Origin: Thalassococcus arenae
Lineage (GTDB): Bacteria > Pseudomonadota > Alphaproteobacteria > Rhodobacterales > Rhodobacteraceae
DNA length: 64,000 nt
Reading direction: 5' to 3'
Assembly (NCBI RefSeq): GCF_019104745.1
Contig: NZ_JAHRWL010000004.1
Coordinates: forward strand, 1-64,000
The notes under the pieces are model-generated. The model searched no databases, was not told where the DNA came from, and saw only the letters and a list, made by a program, of their open reading frames with translations. Of this stretch, positions 47,660 to 55,922 are shown piece after piece. Both the position numbers and the translations under genes were made by a program. Position 1 is the first letter of the stretch. Each line of letters starts with the position of its first letter.

Positions 47660-47706
47660 CGGTCAAGCAAAGCAACAGTTCACTTAGATCGGATTAGTCC
47701 GTTGGG

Positions 47707-48360
47707 CTAGATAGGAGGCGAGCTAATCGAAATTTCCTTTAGATCGCCCGGATCGCACACGAACTTCGAAGTTGATTTCGGGTTGGCCTTCTGCGCAGCA
47801 GGCTGATTGTTCTCTTTCATAATCCTGTAGACCGACGCCCTGCTTATGCCTGTCTTCTTCGCCACCTCGGACGGTCCTATGCCGGAGCGGATCAGGTCCA
47901 AGACTTCCTTTGACTTCGCCTGTGCCGTCGGTTTGCGGCCCTTGTATTTTCCCGCTGCCTTTGCCTTGGCGATACCCTCGCGTTGGCGCTCAAGCATGAT
48001 TTCGCGCTCGAACTCCGCGATGCCACCGAGCACAGTCAGCATCAGCTTGCCGGTCGGCGTTGCCGTATCTATGCCCATCGCCAAGATGCGCAGAGAAGCG
48101 CCCTTCTTGGTGAGCGTCGCCAATATGTCCATAAGGTGGGGGACAGAGCGTGCCAGCCGGTCAAGCCGTGTCACAATCAGCGTGTCGCCCTCGCGGACGA
48201 AGTCCATCGCCTCGGTCAACTTCTTCCGGGCGGCAACGTCAACTGACGACACCTGTTCCTCAAAAACCTTCTCACAGCCCGCAGTGCGGAGTTCATTTAA
48301 TTGAACCTCCAAGCCTGCTTTCTGGTCTAGTGTCGATGTTCTGGCATATCCGATGAGCAT
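47707..48360 (-). CDS. serine recombinase (resolvase/invertase family)
   Basis: This 217-aa protein begins MLIGYARTSTLDQKAG, with the nucleophilic Ser9 in the YARTS motif. The dimer-interface region RLDRLARSVPHLMDI and LTVLGGIAEFEREIMLERQ lead to a C-terminal helix-turn-helix (GPSEVAKKTGISRASVYRIM). It is a small resolvase-type enzyme, not a large serine integrase. It is divergent from hsdR. It may resolve or invert DNA in the island; the palindromes nearby are candidate sites. Confidence 0.93.
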   Translation of the reverse strand: MLIGYARTSTLDQKAGLEVQLNELRTAGCEKVFEEQVSSVDVAARKKLTEAMDFVREGDTLIVTRLDRLARSVPHLMDILATLTKKGASLRILAMGIDTATPTGKLMLTVLGGIAEFEREIMLERQREGIAKAKAAGKYKGRKPTAQAKSKEVLDLIRSGIGPSEVAKKTGISRASVYRIMKENNQPAAQKANPKSTSKFVCDPGDLKEISISSPPI

Positions 48361-48407
48361 GAAGGGCCTCTTGTATCACATGGGTCATAAACTTTGTGAC
48401 ACACGTC

Positions 48408-48468
48408 GTCTCAAAAAACAATATATATTCATGTGAGACACTACTCTGTGCGGGCTGGGTTGTCTCAC
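48408..48468. promoter_or_regulatory. TGAGAC/GTCTCA inverted repeats in the resolvase-hsdR divergent region
   Basis: GTGAGACA (48433-48440) and TGTCTCAC (48461-48468) form an 8-bp inverted repeat, and a further GTCTCA lies at 48408-48413. An AT-rich CAATATATATTC stretch between the first two could be a -10 element. CGTCTCAAAAAA here (48407-48418) is repeated at 43419-43430 near the left island end. They probably form an operator for the two divergent units. Confidence 0.6.
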
Positions 48469-48609
48469 TGGGGCATGGTCTATTGAACGCGAATGGCGAT
48501 CAAAATCAAAATCGCAGTGTTTACGCTGCCTGCAATCCAGCTGTCCGTTGCAATTTCCGGGCCGGACCGACATGGTTGACAAATCAGTTGAAGTTACAGG
48601 GCTTTTTTC

Positions 48610-51360
48610 GTGTTGAGCGGTATCAACCAAACGCCGGAACAAATCGCGAGGGACCAGATCGACAAGCGCCTTCAAGCGTCCGGTTGGAGCGTGCAGGACA
48701 AGGATGCCTTGGATTTCAACGCTGGCCTCGGCGTTGCCGTTCGCGAATATCAGACCGACATCGGCCCCGCTGACTATGTCTTGTTCGTTGACCGTCGGGC
48801 CGTTGGGGTGGTTGAGGCCAAGCCAGATAGCTGGGGTGTCCGTCTCACCTCTGTAGAGGAGCAATCAGAGGGCTACGCCAAAGCCAAGCTGAAATGGGTT
48901 TCGAACTCGGCACCGCTGCCCTTTGTCTACGAAAGCACAGCCCAGATCACACGCTTCACCAACGGACGCGACCCTAGCCCACGCTCTAGGGAGGTTTTCA
49001 CGTTCCACCGTCCGGAAACGCTCAAGGCATGGGTGGATGCGCCAAATTCATTCCGCGCCGGAATAGCCGCGCTGCCCGACCTGGACCCGGACGGCCTGCG
49101 CGATTGCCAAATCACCGCGATCACAAACCTTGAGAAATCCCTGAAAGCAGACAAGCCGCGTGCACTGGTCCAGATGGCCACCGGGTCAGGTAAGACATTC
49201 ACGGCGATCACCCAGGTTTACCGCCTGCTCAAACACGCTGGAGCGCGCCGCATCTTGTTCCTTGTGGACACCAAGAACCTCGGCGAGCAAGCCGAGCAAG
49301 AGTTCATGGCGTTCATCCCGAACGACGACAACCGCAAATTCACCGAACTCTACAACGTCCAGCGCCTGACCTCCCCGTCCATCGCCCATGACAACCAAGT
49401 GGTGATTTCCACGATCCAGAGGATGTATGCGACGCTCAAGGGCGAGGAACTCAATGAAGGGGCCGAGGACGAAAACCCGGCGGAGCAGAAGTGGCGGCGT
49501 AAAGAACCGCTGCCCGTTGTCTACAATCCCAATCTGCCGCCGGAACACTTTGACGTTGTGGTGATCGACGAATGCCACCGGTCCATCTACAACCTCTGGC
49601 GTCAGGTCATCGAGTATTTCGACGCTTACCTGATCGGCCTGACCGCGACGCCTGACAATCGCACCTATGGCTTCTTCCAGAAGAACGTCGTCAGCGAATA
49701 CACGCACGAACGCGCCGTGGCCGACAAGGTCAACGTCGGCAACGAGGTCTACCTGATCGAAACCCAGATCACCCAAGGCGGTGAGACCCTAAAGGCCGAG
49801 CAACTGGTCGAGAAGCGCGAACGCGAGACCCGCGCCCGCCGCTGGGAAACCCAAGATGAGGATCAGGCCTACGCCGCCACGCAGCTTGACCGCTCGGTGG
49901 TTAACCCCGACCAAATCCGCACCGTGATCCGCACCTTTCGCGACAAGTGGCCCGAGATATTCCCGGGCCGCAAAGAGGTGCCCAAGACCCTGATCTTTGC
50001 CAAGACCGATAGCCATGCGGACGACATAATCCAAACCGTTCGCCAAGAGTTCGGGGAAAGCAACGACTTCTGCCGCAAGATCACCAACGGCGCGAAGAAC
50101 CCGAAATCCTCGCTGTCCGCCTTCCGCAACAGCTACTACCCGCGCATCGCCGTGACCGTGGACATGATCGCCACCGGCACCGACGTGAAGCCGCTCGAAT
50201 GCCTGATCTTCATGCGCGACGTGAAGTCCAAGAACTACTTTGAGCAGATGAAGGGCCGGGGCACCCGCGTCGTTAAACCTGACGATCTGAAAAAGGTTAC
50301 GCCCTCTGCCGATGCCAAAACCCACTACGTGATTGTAGATGCGGTCGGCGTCACCAAATCCCTCAAGACCGCCAGCCAACCGCTCGACACCAAACCTTCC
50401 ATTCCCTTCAAGGACCTCGCCACCGGGCTGATGATGGGCGACCGGTCTGAGGAAACCGTCAGCTCGCTGGCCGCACGTCTTTCCCGCCTGGACAATAAGC
50501 TAGGGGCCGAGGATCAGGAGAAGATCACTACGCAAGCGGGCAAACCCCTGACCGCCATCGTGCGGGACCTGTTCGATGCCATCGACCCGGACAAGGTCGA
50601 GGCGGATGCCAAAACCGCTGGCCACCCAGACCCCGACGATGCCGCAATGCAGGCCGCGAGAGAGGAACGGATCAAACAGGCCGCCAACGTCTTCACCGGT
50701 TCGCTCATCAACCTGATGGACACCATCCGCCGAGACAACGAACAGACCATCGACCACGAAAACCTCGACACGCTCTTGCGCGCCGAATGGGCGGGCGATG
50801 TGGCGGAGAACGCCAAACAGATCGCGCAGGAGTTCGAGGACTACCTCAAAGAAAACCGCGACCAGATCGAGGCGCTGTCGATCTACTTCAACACCCCCGC
50901 CCGCCGGTCCGAAGTCACCTTCGACATGATCAAGGAAGTGCTGAAAAAGCTGAAAGACGATCAGCCGCGCCTTGCCCCGCTCACCGTGTGGTGCGCCTAT
51001 GCGCATCTGGATGACTACAAGGGCGAGACACCCGAAAAGGATCTGAACGCGCTGGTGGCGCTGATCCGGCGGGTCTGCGGGCTGGACCAGACGCTGACCC
51101 GGCATTCCGACCGGGTAAAGCGCAATTTTCAAAGCTGGATTTTGCAGCGCCACTCCGGCGCGGGCGAGAAGTTCACCGAGGAACAGATGGATTGGCTGCG
51201 CATGATCCGCGACCACCTCGCTACCTCCTTCACCATCGAGCGCGACGATCTGGAGATGGCCCCCTTTGACGGCAAGGGCGGGATGGGGCAGATGTATGCA
51301 CTCTTTGGCGATGGAATGGATGAGGTCATGACGGAGATGAATGAGGCACTCTCGGCATGA
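48610..51360 (+). CDS. hsdR: type I restriction-modification endonuclease subunit HsdR
   Basis: This 916-aa protein has an N-terminal PD-(D/E)xK nuclease core (IGPADYVLFVDRRAVGVVEAKPD, the D...ExK pattern). The SF2 motor shows Walker A MATGSGKTFTA near residue 190, DECH box VVVIDECHRSIYN near 318, LIGLTATP and the late DMIATGTDVKPLECLIFMR. It translocates DNA and cuts when unmodified sites are met. It is the first of four overlapping genes. GTG is the predicted start; no strong ribosome-binding site is apparent, so the start is tentative. Confidence 0.95.
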   Translation: MLSGINQTPEQIARDQIDKRLQASGWSVQDKDALDFNAGLGVAVREYQTDIGPADYVLFVDRRAVGVVEAKPDSWGVRLTSVEEQSEGYAKAKLKWVSNSAPLPFVYESTAQITRFTNGRDPSPRSREVFTFHRPETLKAWVDAPNSFRAGIAALPDLDPDGLRDCQITAITNLEKSLKADKPRALVQMATGSGKTFTAITQVYRLLKHAGARRILFLVDTKNLGEQAEQEFMAFIPNDDNRKFTELYNVQRLTSPSIAHDNQVVISTIQRMYATLKGEELNEGAEDENPAEQKWRRKEPLPVVYNPNLPPEHFDVVVIDECHRSIYNLWRQVIEYFDAYLIGLTATPDNRTYGFFQKNVVSEYTHERAVADKVNVGNEVYLIETQITQGGETLKAEQLVEKRERETRARRWETQDEDQAYAATQLDRSVVNPDQIRTVIRTFRDKWPEIFPGRKEVPKTLIFAKTDSHADDIIQTVRQEFGESNDFCRKITNGAKNPKSSLSAFRNSYYPRIAVTVDMIATGTDVKPLECLIFMRDVKSKNYFEQMKGRGTRVVKPDDLKKVTPSADAKTHYVIVDAVGVTKSLKTASQPLDTKPSIPFKDLATGLMMGDRSEETVSSLAARLSRLDNKLGAEDQEKITTQAGKPLTAIVRDLFDAIDPDKVEADAKTAGHPDPDDAAMQAAREERIKQAANVFTGSLINLMDTIRRDNEQTIDHENLDTLLRAEWAGDVAENAKQIAQEFEDYLKENRDQIEALSIYFNTPARRSEVTFDMIKEVLKKLKDDQPRLAPLTVWCAYAHLDDYKGETPEKDLNALVALIRRVCGLDQTLTRHSDRVKRNFQSWILQRHSGAGEKFTEEQMDWLRMIRDHLATSFTIERDDLEMAPFDGKGGMGQMYALFGDGMDEVMTEMNEALSA

Positions 51361-52865
51361 CGGATTTACCGAGTGGATGGGCAATCGGTCCGTTGTCGGA
51401 CTTCATCACACCTCGCGGCGAGAAGGTATCGCCTTCCGCATTTCCAGAGTTGCCGTTCATTGGTATGGATCATGTGGAGGCTCACACAACCCGAATTCTC
51501 GGCTCTGTTCCGGCTTCGGAACTGAAAAGCAACGCTGCCCGGTTCTTCGAGAATGACGTGTTATATGGACGCCTTCGCCCATATCTAAACAAAGTTGCTC
51601 AACCCAAGTTCGATGGCCTCGCTTCTGCGGAATTCATTATATTTGGCGGTAACGAACTGATTTACCCGGCCTTCTTACGGCATCGGCTAAACGCAAGGGA
51701 TTTCGTAGCCTTCGCGGCCAGTCTGAACGCAGGAGACCGACCCCGCGTTAACTTCGAGCAGATCGGTGATTTCGAAATCCTTGTCCCTCCGCTCAACGAA
51801 CAACGCCGCATCGTGGAGAAGATCGAGGCGCTGTTTGATGAAATCGACAAGGGGGTCGAGAGCCTGCAAACGGCGCGCACTACCCTTGGCCTCTACCGCC
51901 AGACCCTGCTGAAATCCGCCTTCGAAGGCCGCCTCACCGCCGACTGGCGCGCGAAAAATGCCGACAAACTGGAAGCCCCCGAAACCCTCCTCGCCCGCAT
52001 CCAGTCCGAACGCGACACCCGCTACAAAGCCGCCCTCGACGACTGGCAAGAAGCCCTTGCCACATGGCGCGCCGACGGCGAGAAGGGCAAGAAACCAGCA
52101 AAGCCGAAGCGGCCAGCATGGCCCGACAAGTTTGACTTCTCAGACCTTCGGGATTTGCCGGGGGGATGGGCTTACCTGCCGTTTGAGGCGCTTGCCTGGT
52201 CCATCCGAAACGGTATTTCGGCCAAACCCGACGAAATAGGTCCGCTCAAGATTTTCCGGATTAGTGCTGTTCGCCCCATGGCCTTCGACTTAAACGATTT
52301 CCGCCGCATCACCGATCCTGATGGGAGTTTTCAAGACTATCGCCTTACACGTGGAGACCTCGTTTTCACACGTTACAACGGCTCGCGCGATTACGTCGGC
52401 GTGTCTGCGATGTATCGGGGTGACGGCAGCCACGTTTATCCTGACAAACTCATTAGGTGCGAGATTAAGTCCGAAATCCTGAACCCGGCTTTCCTTGAGG
52501 CAGCGACCAACTGCGGTGAAAGCCGCGCCTATATCGAAAGGCGCATTAGAACAACGGCAGGTCAATCCGGCGTATCCGGTAGCGACATCAAAGCCATGCC
52601 CGTCCCTGTTTGCTCCCCAGCCGAACAGGCCGAAGTCGTCCGCCTGCTCAATGCCCGCCTCGAAGCCGCAGACAGTGTGGAAGCCGAGATTAACGCAGCT
52701 CTCACCCGCGCCGAGGCGCTGCGCCAATCCATCCTGAAAAAAGCCTTCTCCGGCCAACTCGTCCCCCAGGACCCCACCGACGAACCCGCCTCAGCCCTCC
52801 TGGAACGGATCAAAGCCGAGCGCACCAATGCGCCCAAAGCCAAGCGCCGGAGGCAACACGCATGA
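51357..52865 (+). CDS. hsdS: type I restriction-modification specificity subunit HsdS
   Basis: This 502-aa protein has two target-recognition domains separated by coiled-coil spacers. The first half ends with PPLNEQRRIVEKIEALFDEID, and the second with CSPAEQAEVVRLLNARLEAAD. The GFEGRLTADWRA-like conserved spacer (LLKSAFEGRLTADWR) is present, and the region 215-260 is a charged helix. It defines the recognised DNA sequence. The start overlaps the hsdR stop (ATGA). Confidence 0.94.
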   Translation: MTDLPSGWAIGPLSDFITPRGEKVSPSAFPELPFIGMDHVEAHTTRILGSVPASELKSNAARFFENDVLYGRLRPYLNKVAQPKFDGLASAEFIIFGGNELIYPAFLRHRLNARDFVAFAASLNAGDRPRVNFEQIGDFEILVPPLNEQRRIVEKIEALFDEIDKGVESLQTARTTLGLYRQTLLKSAFEGRLTADWRAKNADKLEAPETLLARIQSERDTRYKAALDDWQEALATWRADGEKGKKPAKPKRPAWPDKFDFSDLRDLPGGWAYLPFEALAWSIRNGISAKPDEIGPLKIFRISAVRPMAFDLNDFRRITDPDGSFQDYRLTRGDLVFTRYNGSRDYVGVSAMYRGDGSHVYPDKLIRCEIKSEILNPAFLEAATNCGESRAYIERRIRTTAGQSGVSGSDIKAMPVPVCSPAEQAEVVRLLNARLEAADSVEAEINAALTRAEALRQSILKKAFSGQLVPQDPTDEPASALLERIKAERTNAPKAKRRRQHA

Positions 52866-53782
52866 GCGACCTGAAACTGTTCCAGATGAGCGGCAGCGCG
52901 CTCGGCGAACTTGCCGCCTCTTCCGCGCCGCTGGAACGCGGGCTTCAAACGCAGTTCGAAAACAACCTGGAAACCCTGCTCGGGGTTCGCTTTCTTGCCT
53001 CGGAATACTCGACCACCCATGGCGGGCGGATGGATACGCTGGGCATCGACGAAAACGGTTATCCAGTCATCATTGAATACAAGCGCGACCGATCCGAGAA
53101 CGTGATCAACCAAGGGCTTTTTTACCTCGACTGGTTGATGGATCATCGCGGCGATTTTGAAATCTTGGTCCGCGACCGCTACGGCAAGGATAGCGCCGCC
53201 CAGATCGAATGGAGCGCCCCGCGCCTGATCTGTATCGCTGCCGACTTCACCAAGTATGACACCCACGCCGTCAAGCAGATGAGCCGCAACATCGAGTTGG
53301 TCCGATACCGCAAGTTTGGGGAAGGCCTCTTGCTGCTGGAATTGCTCACAGCAGTTTCCGCAACGCCTCAAACCGCGCCGAAAGTAGATGGTCCCAAGGG
53401 CGTTTCGGTGCCGAAGGGCGAGCGCTACAAGACCAATTGCGAGAGCCTGGCCGATGCCGGAGAAGAACTGGCAAATCTATACTCCGACGTGGACACGTTC
53501 ATGTTGGGCATGGGTGATGACGTCACCAAAAAAACGCTGAAAAACTACTTCGCGTTTCGGCGTATCAAAAACTTCGCGTGTGTCGAGGTCAAACCATCAA
53601 TCGCGGTCATTCGGCTCTATCTGAAGATCAATCCGGAAACGATTGAACTTGACGAAGGCTTCACCCGCGACGTGCGAAATGTCGGTCATTTTGGCACCGG
53701 CGATCTAGAAGTTACATTGAAATCCCACGAGGACCTAGAACGCGCCAAGGCGCTGATCGTTCAATCCTACGAAGCTTCGTGA
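52862..53782 (+). CDS. PD-(D/E)xK nuclease-like protein with DUF5655
   Basis: This 306-aa protein begins MSDLKLFQMSGSALGELAAS. The N-terminal half has a PD-(D/E)xK core (GRMDTLGIDENGYPVIIEYKR; Asp58, Glu72, Lys74) as in EndoMS/NucS-like nucleases. The C-terminal half (about 190-305, LYSDVDTFMLGMGDD and GHFGTGDLEVTL) is DUF5655. It lies between hsdS and hsdM, overlapping hsdS by four bases. It may assist or extend restriction; the function is unknown. Confidence 0.85.
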   Translation: MSDLKLFQMSGSALGELAASSAPLERGLQTQFENNLETLLGVRFLASEYSTTHGGRMDTLGIDENGYPVIIEYKRDRSENVINQGLFYLDWLMDHRGDFEILVRDRYGKDSAAQIEWSAPRLICIAADFTKYDTHAVKQMSRNIELVRYRKFGEGLLLLELLTAVSATPQTAPKVDGPKGVSVPKGERYKTNCESLADAGEELANLYSDVDTFMLGMGDDVTKKTLKNYFAFRRIKNFACVEVKPSIAVIRLYLKINPETIELDEGFTRDVRNVGHFGTGDLEVTLKSHEDLERAKALIVQSYEAS

Positions 53783-53820
53783 TGTTCGCTCACCTTTGGA
53801 TCGACTTGGAGTAATCACCC

Positions 53821-55296
53821 ATGAACACTGCCCCCATCGTCTCCAAGGTCTGGAGTTTCTGCACCACGTTGCGCGACGATGGCGTGGGTTATGGCGACTA
53901 TTTGGAACAGCTTACCTACCTCATCTTCCTCAAGATGGCGGATGAATACGCGAAACCCCCGTATAGCCGCGACGTGGGTATTCCGGATGGATATGACTGG
54001 ACCAGCTTGACGACCAAGCGCGGGGCCGAACTTGAAGCCCACTACGTCATACTGCTTCGGAAACTTGGCGAGCAGAAAGGTATGCTCGGCCAAATCTTCA
54101 CCAAGGCGCAGAATAAGATCACTGACCCTGCCAAACTGTTCCGCCTGATCGACATGGTCGATGGCACGAAGTGGATCATGTTGGGCGCGGACGTGAAAGG
54201 CGACATTTACGAGGGCCTGCTAGAGCGCAACGCGGAAGATACCAAATCGGGAGCGGGCCAGTATTTCACGCCTCGCGCGCTTATCCGGGCGATGGTGGAG
54301 TGTGTCCGCCCTGAGCCGGGTAAGACCATAGCGGACCCGGCGTGTGGCACTGGCGGCTTTTTCCTGGCCGCTCACGACTTTCTAACGGACGCGGACAACT
54401 ATGCCCTCGACAAGGAGCAGAAGGCGTTCCTCAAACACTCGACGTTCTACGGCAACGAGATAGTTGCGGGCACCCGTCGGCTATGCCTGATGAACATGTT
54501 CCTTCACGGGATTGGAGAGATGGTCGGGGAGACTTTGGTTTCGCCAGCAGACGCGCTGATTTCTCCGCCATCCGAGACTTACGACTTTGTCCTGGCAAAC
54601 CCTCCGTTTGGAAAGAAAAGCTCCATGAGCTTCACCAATGCAGAAGGCGAGCAGGAAACCGACGAACTCACATACAATCGGCAAGACTTCTGGGCCACCA
54701 CGTCGAACAAGCAGCTTAACTTTGTTCAACATATCCGCACGATGTTGAAGACCACCGGGCGAGCCGCAGTCGTCGTTCCCGACAACGTTCTTTTTGAAGG
54801 AGGGGCGGGGGAAACTATCCGGCGACAGCTTTTGCAAACCACGGACCTTCACACGATCTTGCGACTGCCCACAGGCATCTTTTACGCCCAAGGCGTGAAG
54901 GCGAACGTCATTTTCTTCGACAACCGCCCGGCAAGCCCGGAAGCCCAAACCTCCAAGGTGTGGTTCTATGACTACCGGACCAATGTGCATCATACATTGA
55001 AGCAGAAGCCCCTGACCTATGCGCACCTTGAGGAGTTCATCGCGTGCTATAATCCGATGGTGCGAGATGACCGAGAACCGACTTGGTCGGAGGAAAACCC
55101 CGAGGGTCGCTGGCGGGCTTATGATCGGGACGAGTTGCTGTCACGTGACAAGGCTAGCCTAGATGTCTTCTGGCTTCGGGACGCGTCTATGACTGATCTT
55201 GAAAACTTGCCCGAGCCTGATGTGCTCGCAGAGGAAGTCATGGAGAACCTTCGCTCGGCAATGGCGAACTTCGAGAGCGTCTTGGAGGCTCAGTAG
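53821..55296 (+). CDS. hsdM: type I restriction-modification DNA methyltransferase HsdM
   Basis: This 491-aa N6-adenine methyltransferase has an N-terminal helical HsdM domain, SAM motif I ADPACGTGGFF near residue 172 and catalytic motif IV NPPF near 260 (VLANPPFGKKSS). It modifies host DNA with HsdS and is needed by the full complex. It is last in the operon, 38 bp after the nuclease-like gene, an uncommon order (R-S-x-M). Confidence 0.95.
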   Translation: MNTAPIVSKVWSFCTTLRDDGVGYGDYLEQLTYLIFLKMADEYAKPPYSRDVGIPDGYDWTSLTTKRGAELEAHYVILLRKLGEQKGMLGQIFTKAQNKITDPAKLFRLIDMVDGTKWIMLGADVKGDIYEGLLERNAEDTKSGAGQYFTPRALIRAMVECVRPEPGKTIADPACGTGGFFLAAHDFLTDADNYALDKEQKAFLKHSTFYGNEIVAGTRRLCLMNMFLHGIGEMVGETLVSPADALISPPSETYDFVLANPPFGKKSSMSFTNAEGEQETDELTYNRQDFWATTSNKQLNFVQHIRTMLKTTGRAAVVVPDNVLFEGGAGETIRRQLLQTTDLHTILRLPTGIFYAQGVKANVIFFDNRPASPEAQTSKVWFYDYRTNVHHTLKQKPLTYAHLEEFIACYNPMVRDDREPTWSEENPEGRWRAYDRDELLSRDKASLDVFWLRDASMTDLENLPEPDVLAEEVMENLRSAMANFESVLEAQ

Positions 55297-55321
55297 TAAG
55301 ATGGATTAGGAGGGTCATTCC

Positions 55322-55684
55322 GTGACACCGGTTTCCGCGCGGCTTTTCGCCTTGTTCGTTCTTTCGATAGTGGTTGGCACTAATTCGCACGCTGAAGGAG
55401 TTTGGACTGACTTAGAAGTCTGCCGCGCGGCAACCAAGGTCTATTTCTTCTTGGATCAAGCCCCCGTCGATGTTGAGGGCCAACAAGGTTTCTGGACGTT
55501 CGAAAGCCAAGCCGGGAACCGCTACACCTGCCACATCCTGGACGAGATGGCCGTGTTTGTGTGGACGAACAAAAGCGGGGAGCGAATGTCAAGTGTGTCC
55601 ACAAGGGTGTCCCAAACGGGAAGTGAACTAACGGTAAAAACTGATTTGGCTCAAGAAAAATTCGCCGAACCACTTCGACCCTAG
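55322..55684 (+). CDS. small secreted hypothetical protein at the island end
   Basis: This 120-aa protein begins with a signal peptide (VTPVSARLFALFVLSIVVGTNSHA, GTG start after GGAGGG). The mature part has two cysteines (CRAA and CHIL) and several aromatic residues. No family was recognised. It is the last gene before the right attachment repeat. It may be an envelope protein used as cargo, but nothing specific is shown. Confidence 0.65.
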   Translation: MTPVSARLFALFVLSIVVGTNSHAEGVWTDLEVCRAATKVYFFLDQAPVDVEGQQGFWTFESQAGNRYTCHILDEMAVFVWTNKSGERMSSVSTRVSQTGSELTVKTDLAQEKFAEPLRP

Positions 55685-55715
55685 TCTTCCGCGATACTCA
55701 AATACCGATTTCCAT

Positions 55716-55734
55716 AGGTGGACAGAAAGGTGGG
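55716..55734 (+). repeat. tandem arm-type repeats near the tRNA end
   Basis: AGGTGGA (55716) and AGGTGGG (55728), spaced 12 bp, match the pair near the integrase end in orientation and spacing. In the excised circle they would flank the attachment core about 60 and 120 bp away, as in arm sites of tyrosine integrases. A CAGCAG/CTGCTG hairpin (55749-55765) lies between them and the core. Confidence 0.65.
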
Positions 55735-55791
55735 TGAGTAAGTCGATCCAGCAGTTAAGCTGCTGAAGTATATAATTAATTTTGGATATAG

Positions 55792-55807
55792 TGGTGCCCC
55801 CACACGG
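55792..55807. repeat. attachment site repeat, right (tRNA) end
   Basis: The last 16 bases of the tRNA-Thr gene, identical to 43372-43387. Together they define the boundaries of the island and the expected excision product. Confidence 0.92.
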
Positions 55808-55867
55808 ACTCGAACCGCGGACCTACTGATTACAAATCAGTTGCTCTACCAGCTGAGCTATAGGGGC
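55792..55867 (-). tRNA. tRNA-Thr (TGT), integration target
   Basis: A complete 76-nt cloverleaf on the minus strand with encoded CCA. The acceptor stem GCCCCTA pairs with TGGGGGC (six pairs plus a G-U-type end). The D stem is GCTC/GAGC, the anticodon stem ACTGA/TCAGT with loop TTTGTAA, and the T arm CCGCGGTTCGAGTCCG.. . Anticodon TGT reads ACA (Thr). The island is integrated at its 3' end, and the gene stays intact because the repeat restores the last 16 bases. Confidence 0.93.
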
Positions 55868-55922
55868 ACTGCGCGGCACAGATAGGCCAAACCGGGGCTG
55901 CCGCGCAAGGGCCAAGTCGGGC

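Larger units (their letters stand above)
47205..47706. other. structured, apparently non-coding region after the reverse transcriptase
   Basis: About 500 bp between the reverse transcriptase and the serine recombinase. It holds two full copies of the 16-bp palindrome (47360-47375, 47644-47659), a half copy GTGAACGC (47447-47454) and a hairpin ATTGGC/GCCAAT (47463-47479). An open frame at 47419-47697 could encode a 92-aa Cys-containing peptide (CSSCMRCG) but its ribosome-binding site is poor and the palindrome lies inside it. A non-coding RNA partner or target of the reverse transcriptase could reside here; this is inference. Confidence 0.5.
43372..55807. mobile_element. integrative genomic island in tRNA-Thr
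   Basis: A 12.4-kb island bounded by an exact 16-bp direct repeat TGGTGCCCCCACACGG (43372-43387 and 55792-55807). The right copy is the 3' end of an intact tRNA-Thr gene; the left copy is the displaced host sequence. It encodes a tyrosine integrase, an AlpA-like regulator, a reverse transcriptase, a serine recombinase and a type I restriction-modification set. Bases 43.4-48.6 kb look clearly less GC-rich than the host. Tandem AGGTGG repeats inside both ends fit integrase arm sites. No capsid, conjugation or replication gene is seen, so it is a satellite-like or defence island. Confidence 0.93.

Noticed and set aside
47419-47697. Possible 92-aa protein with CSSCMRCG after the reverse transcriptase
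   Set aside because: Weak ribosome-binding site, palindrome and half site inside the frame, and overlapping frames on the other strand of similar size; kept only as part of the non-coding region.
43372-55807. Complete prophage or conjugative element
   Set aside because: No capsid, terminase, tail, relaxase, type IV secretion or replication gene is present.
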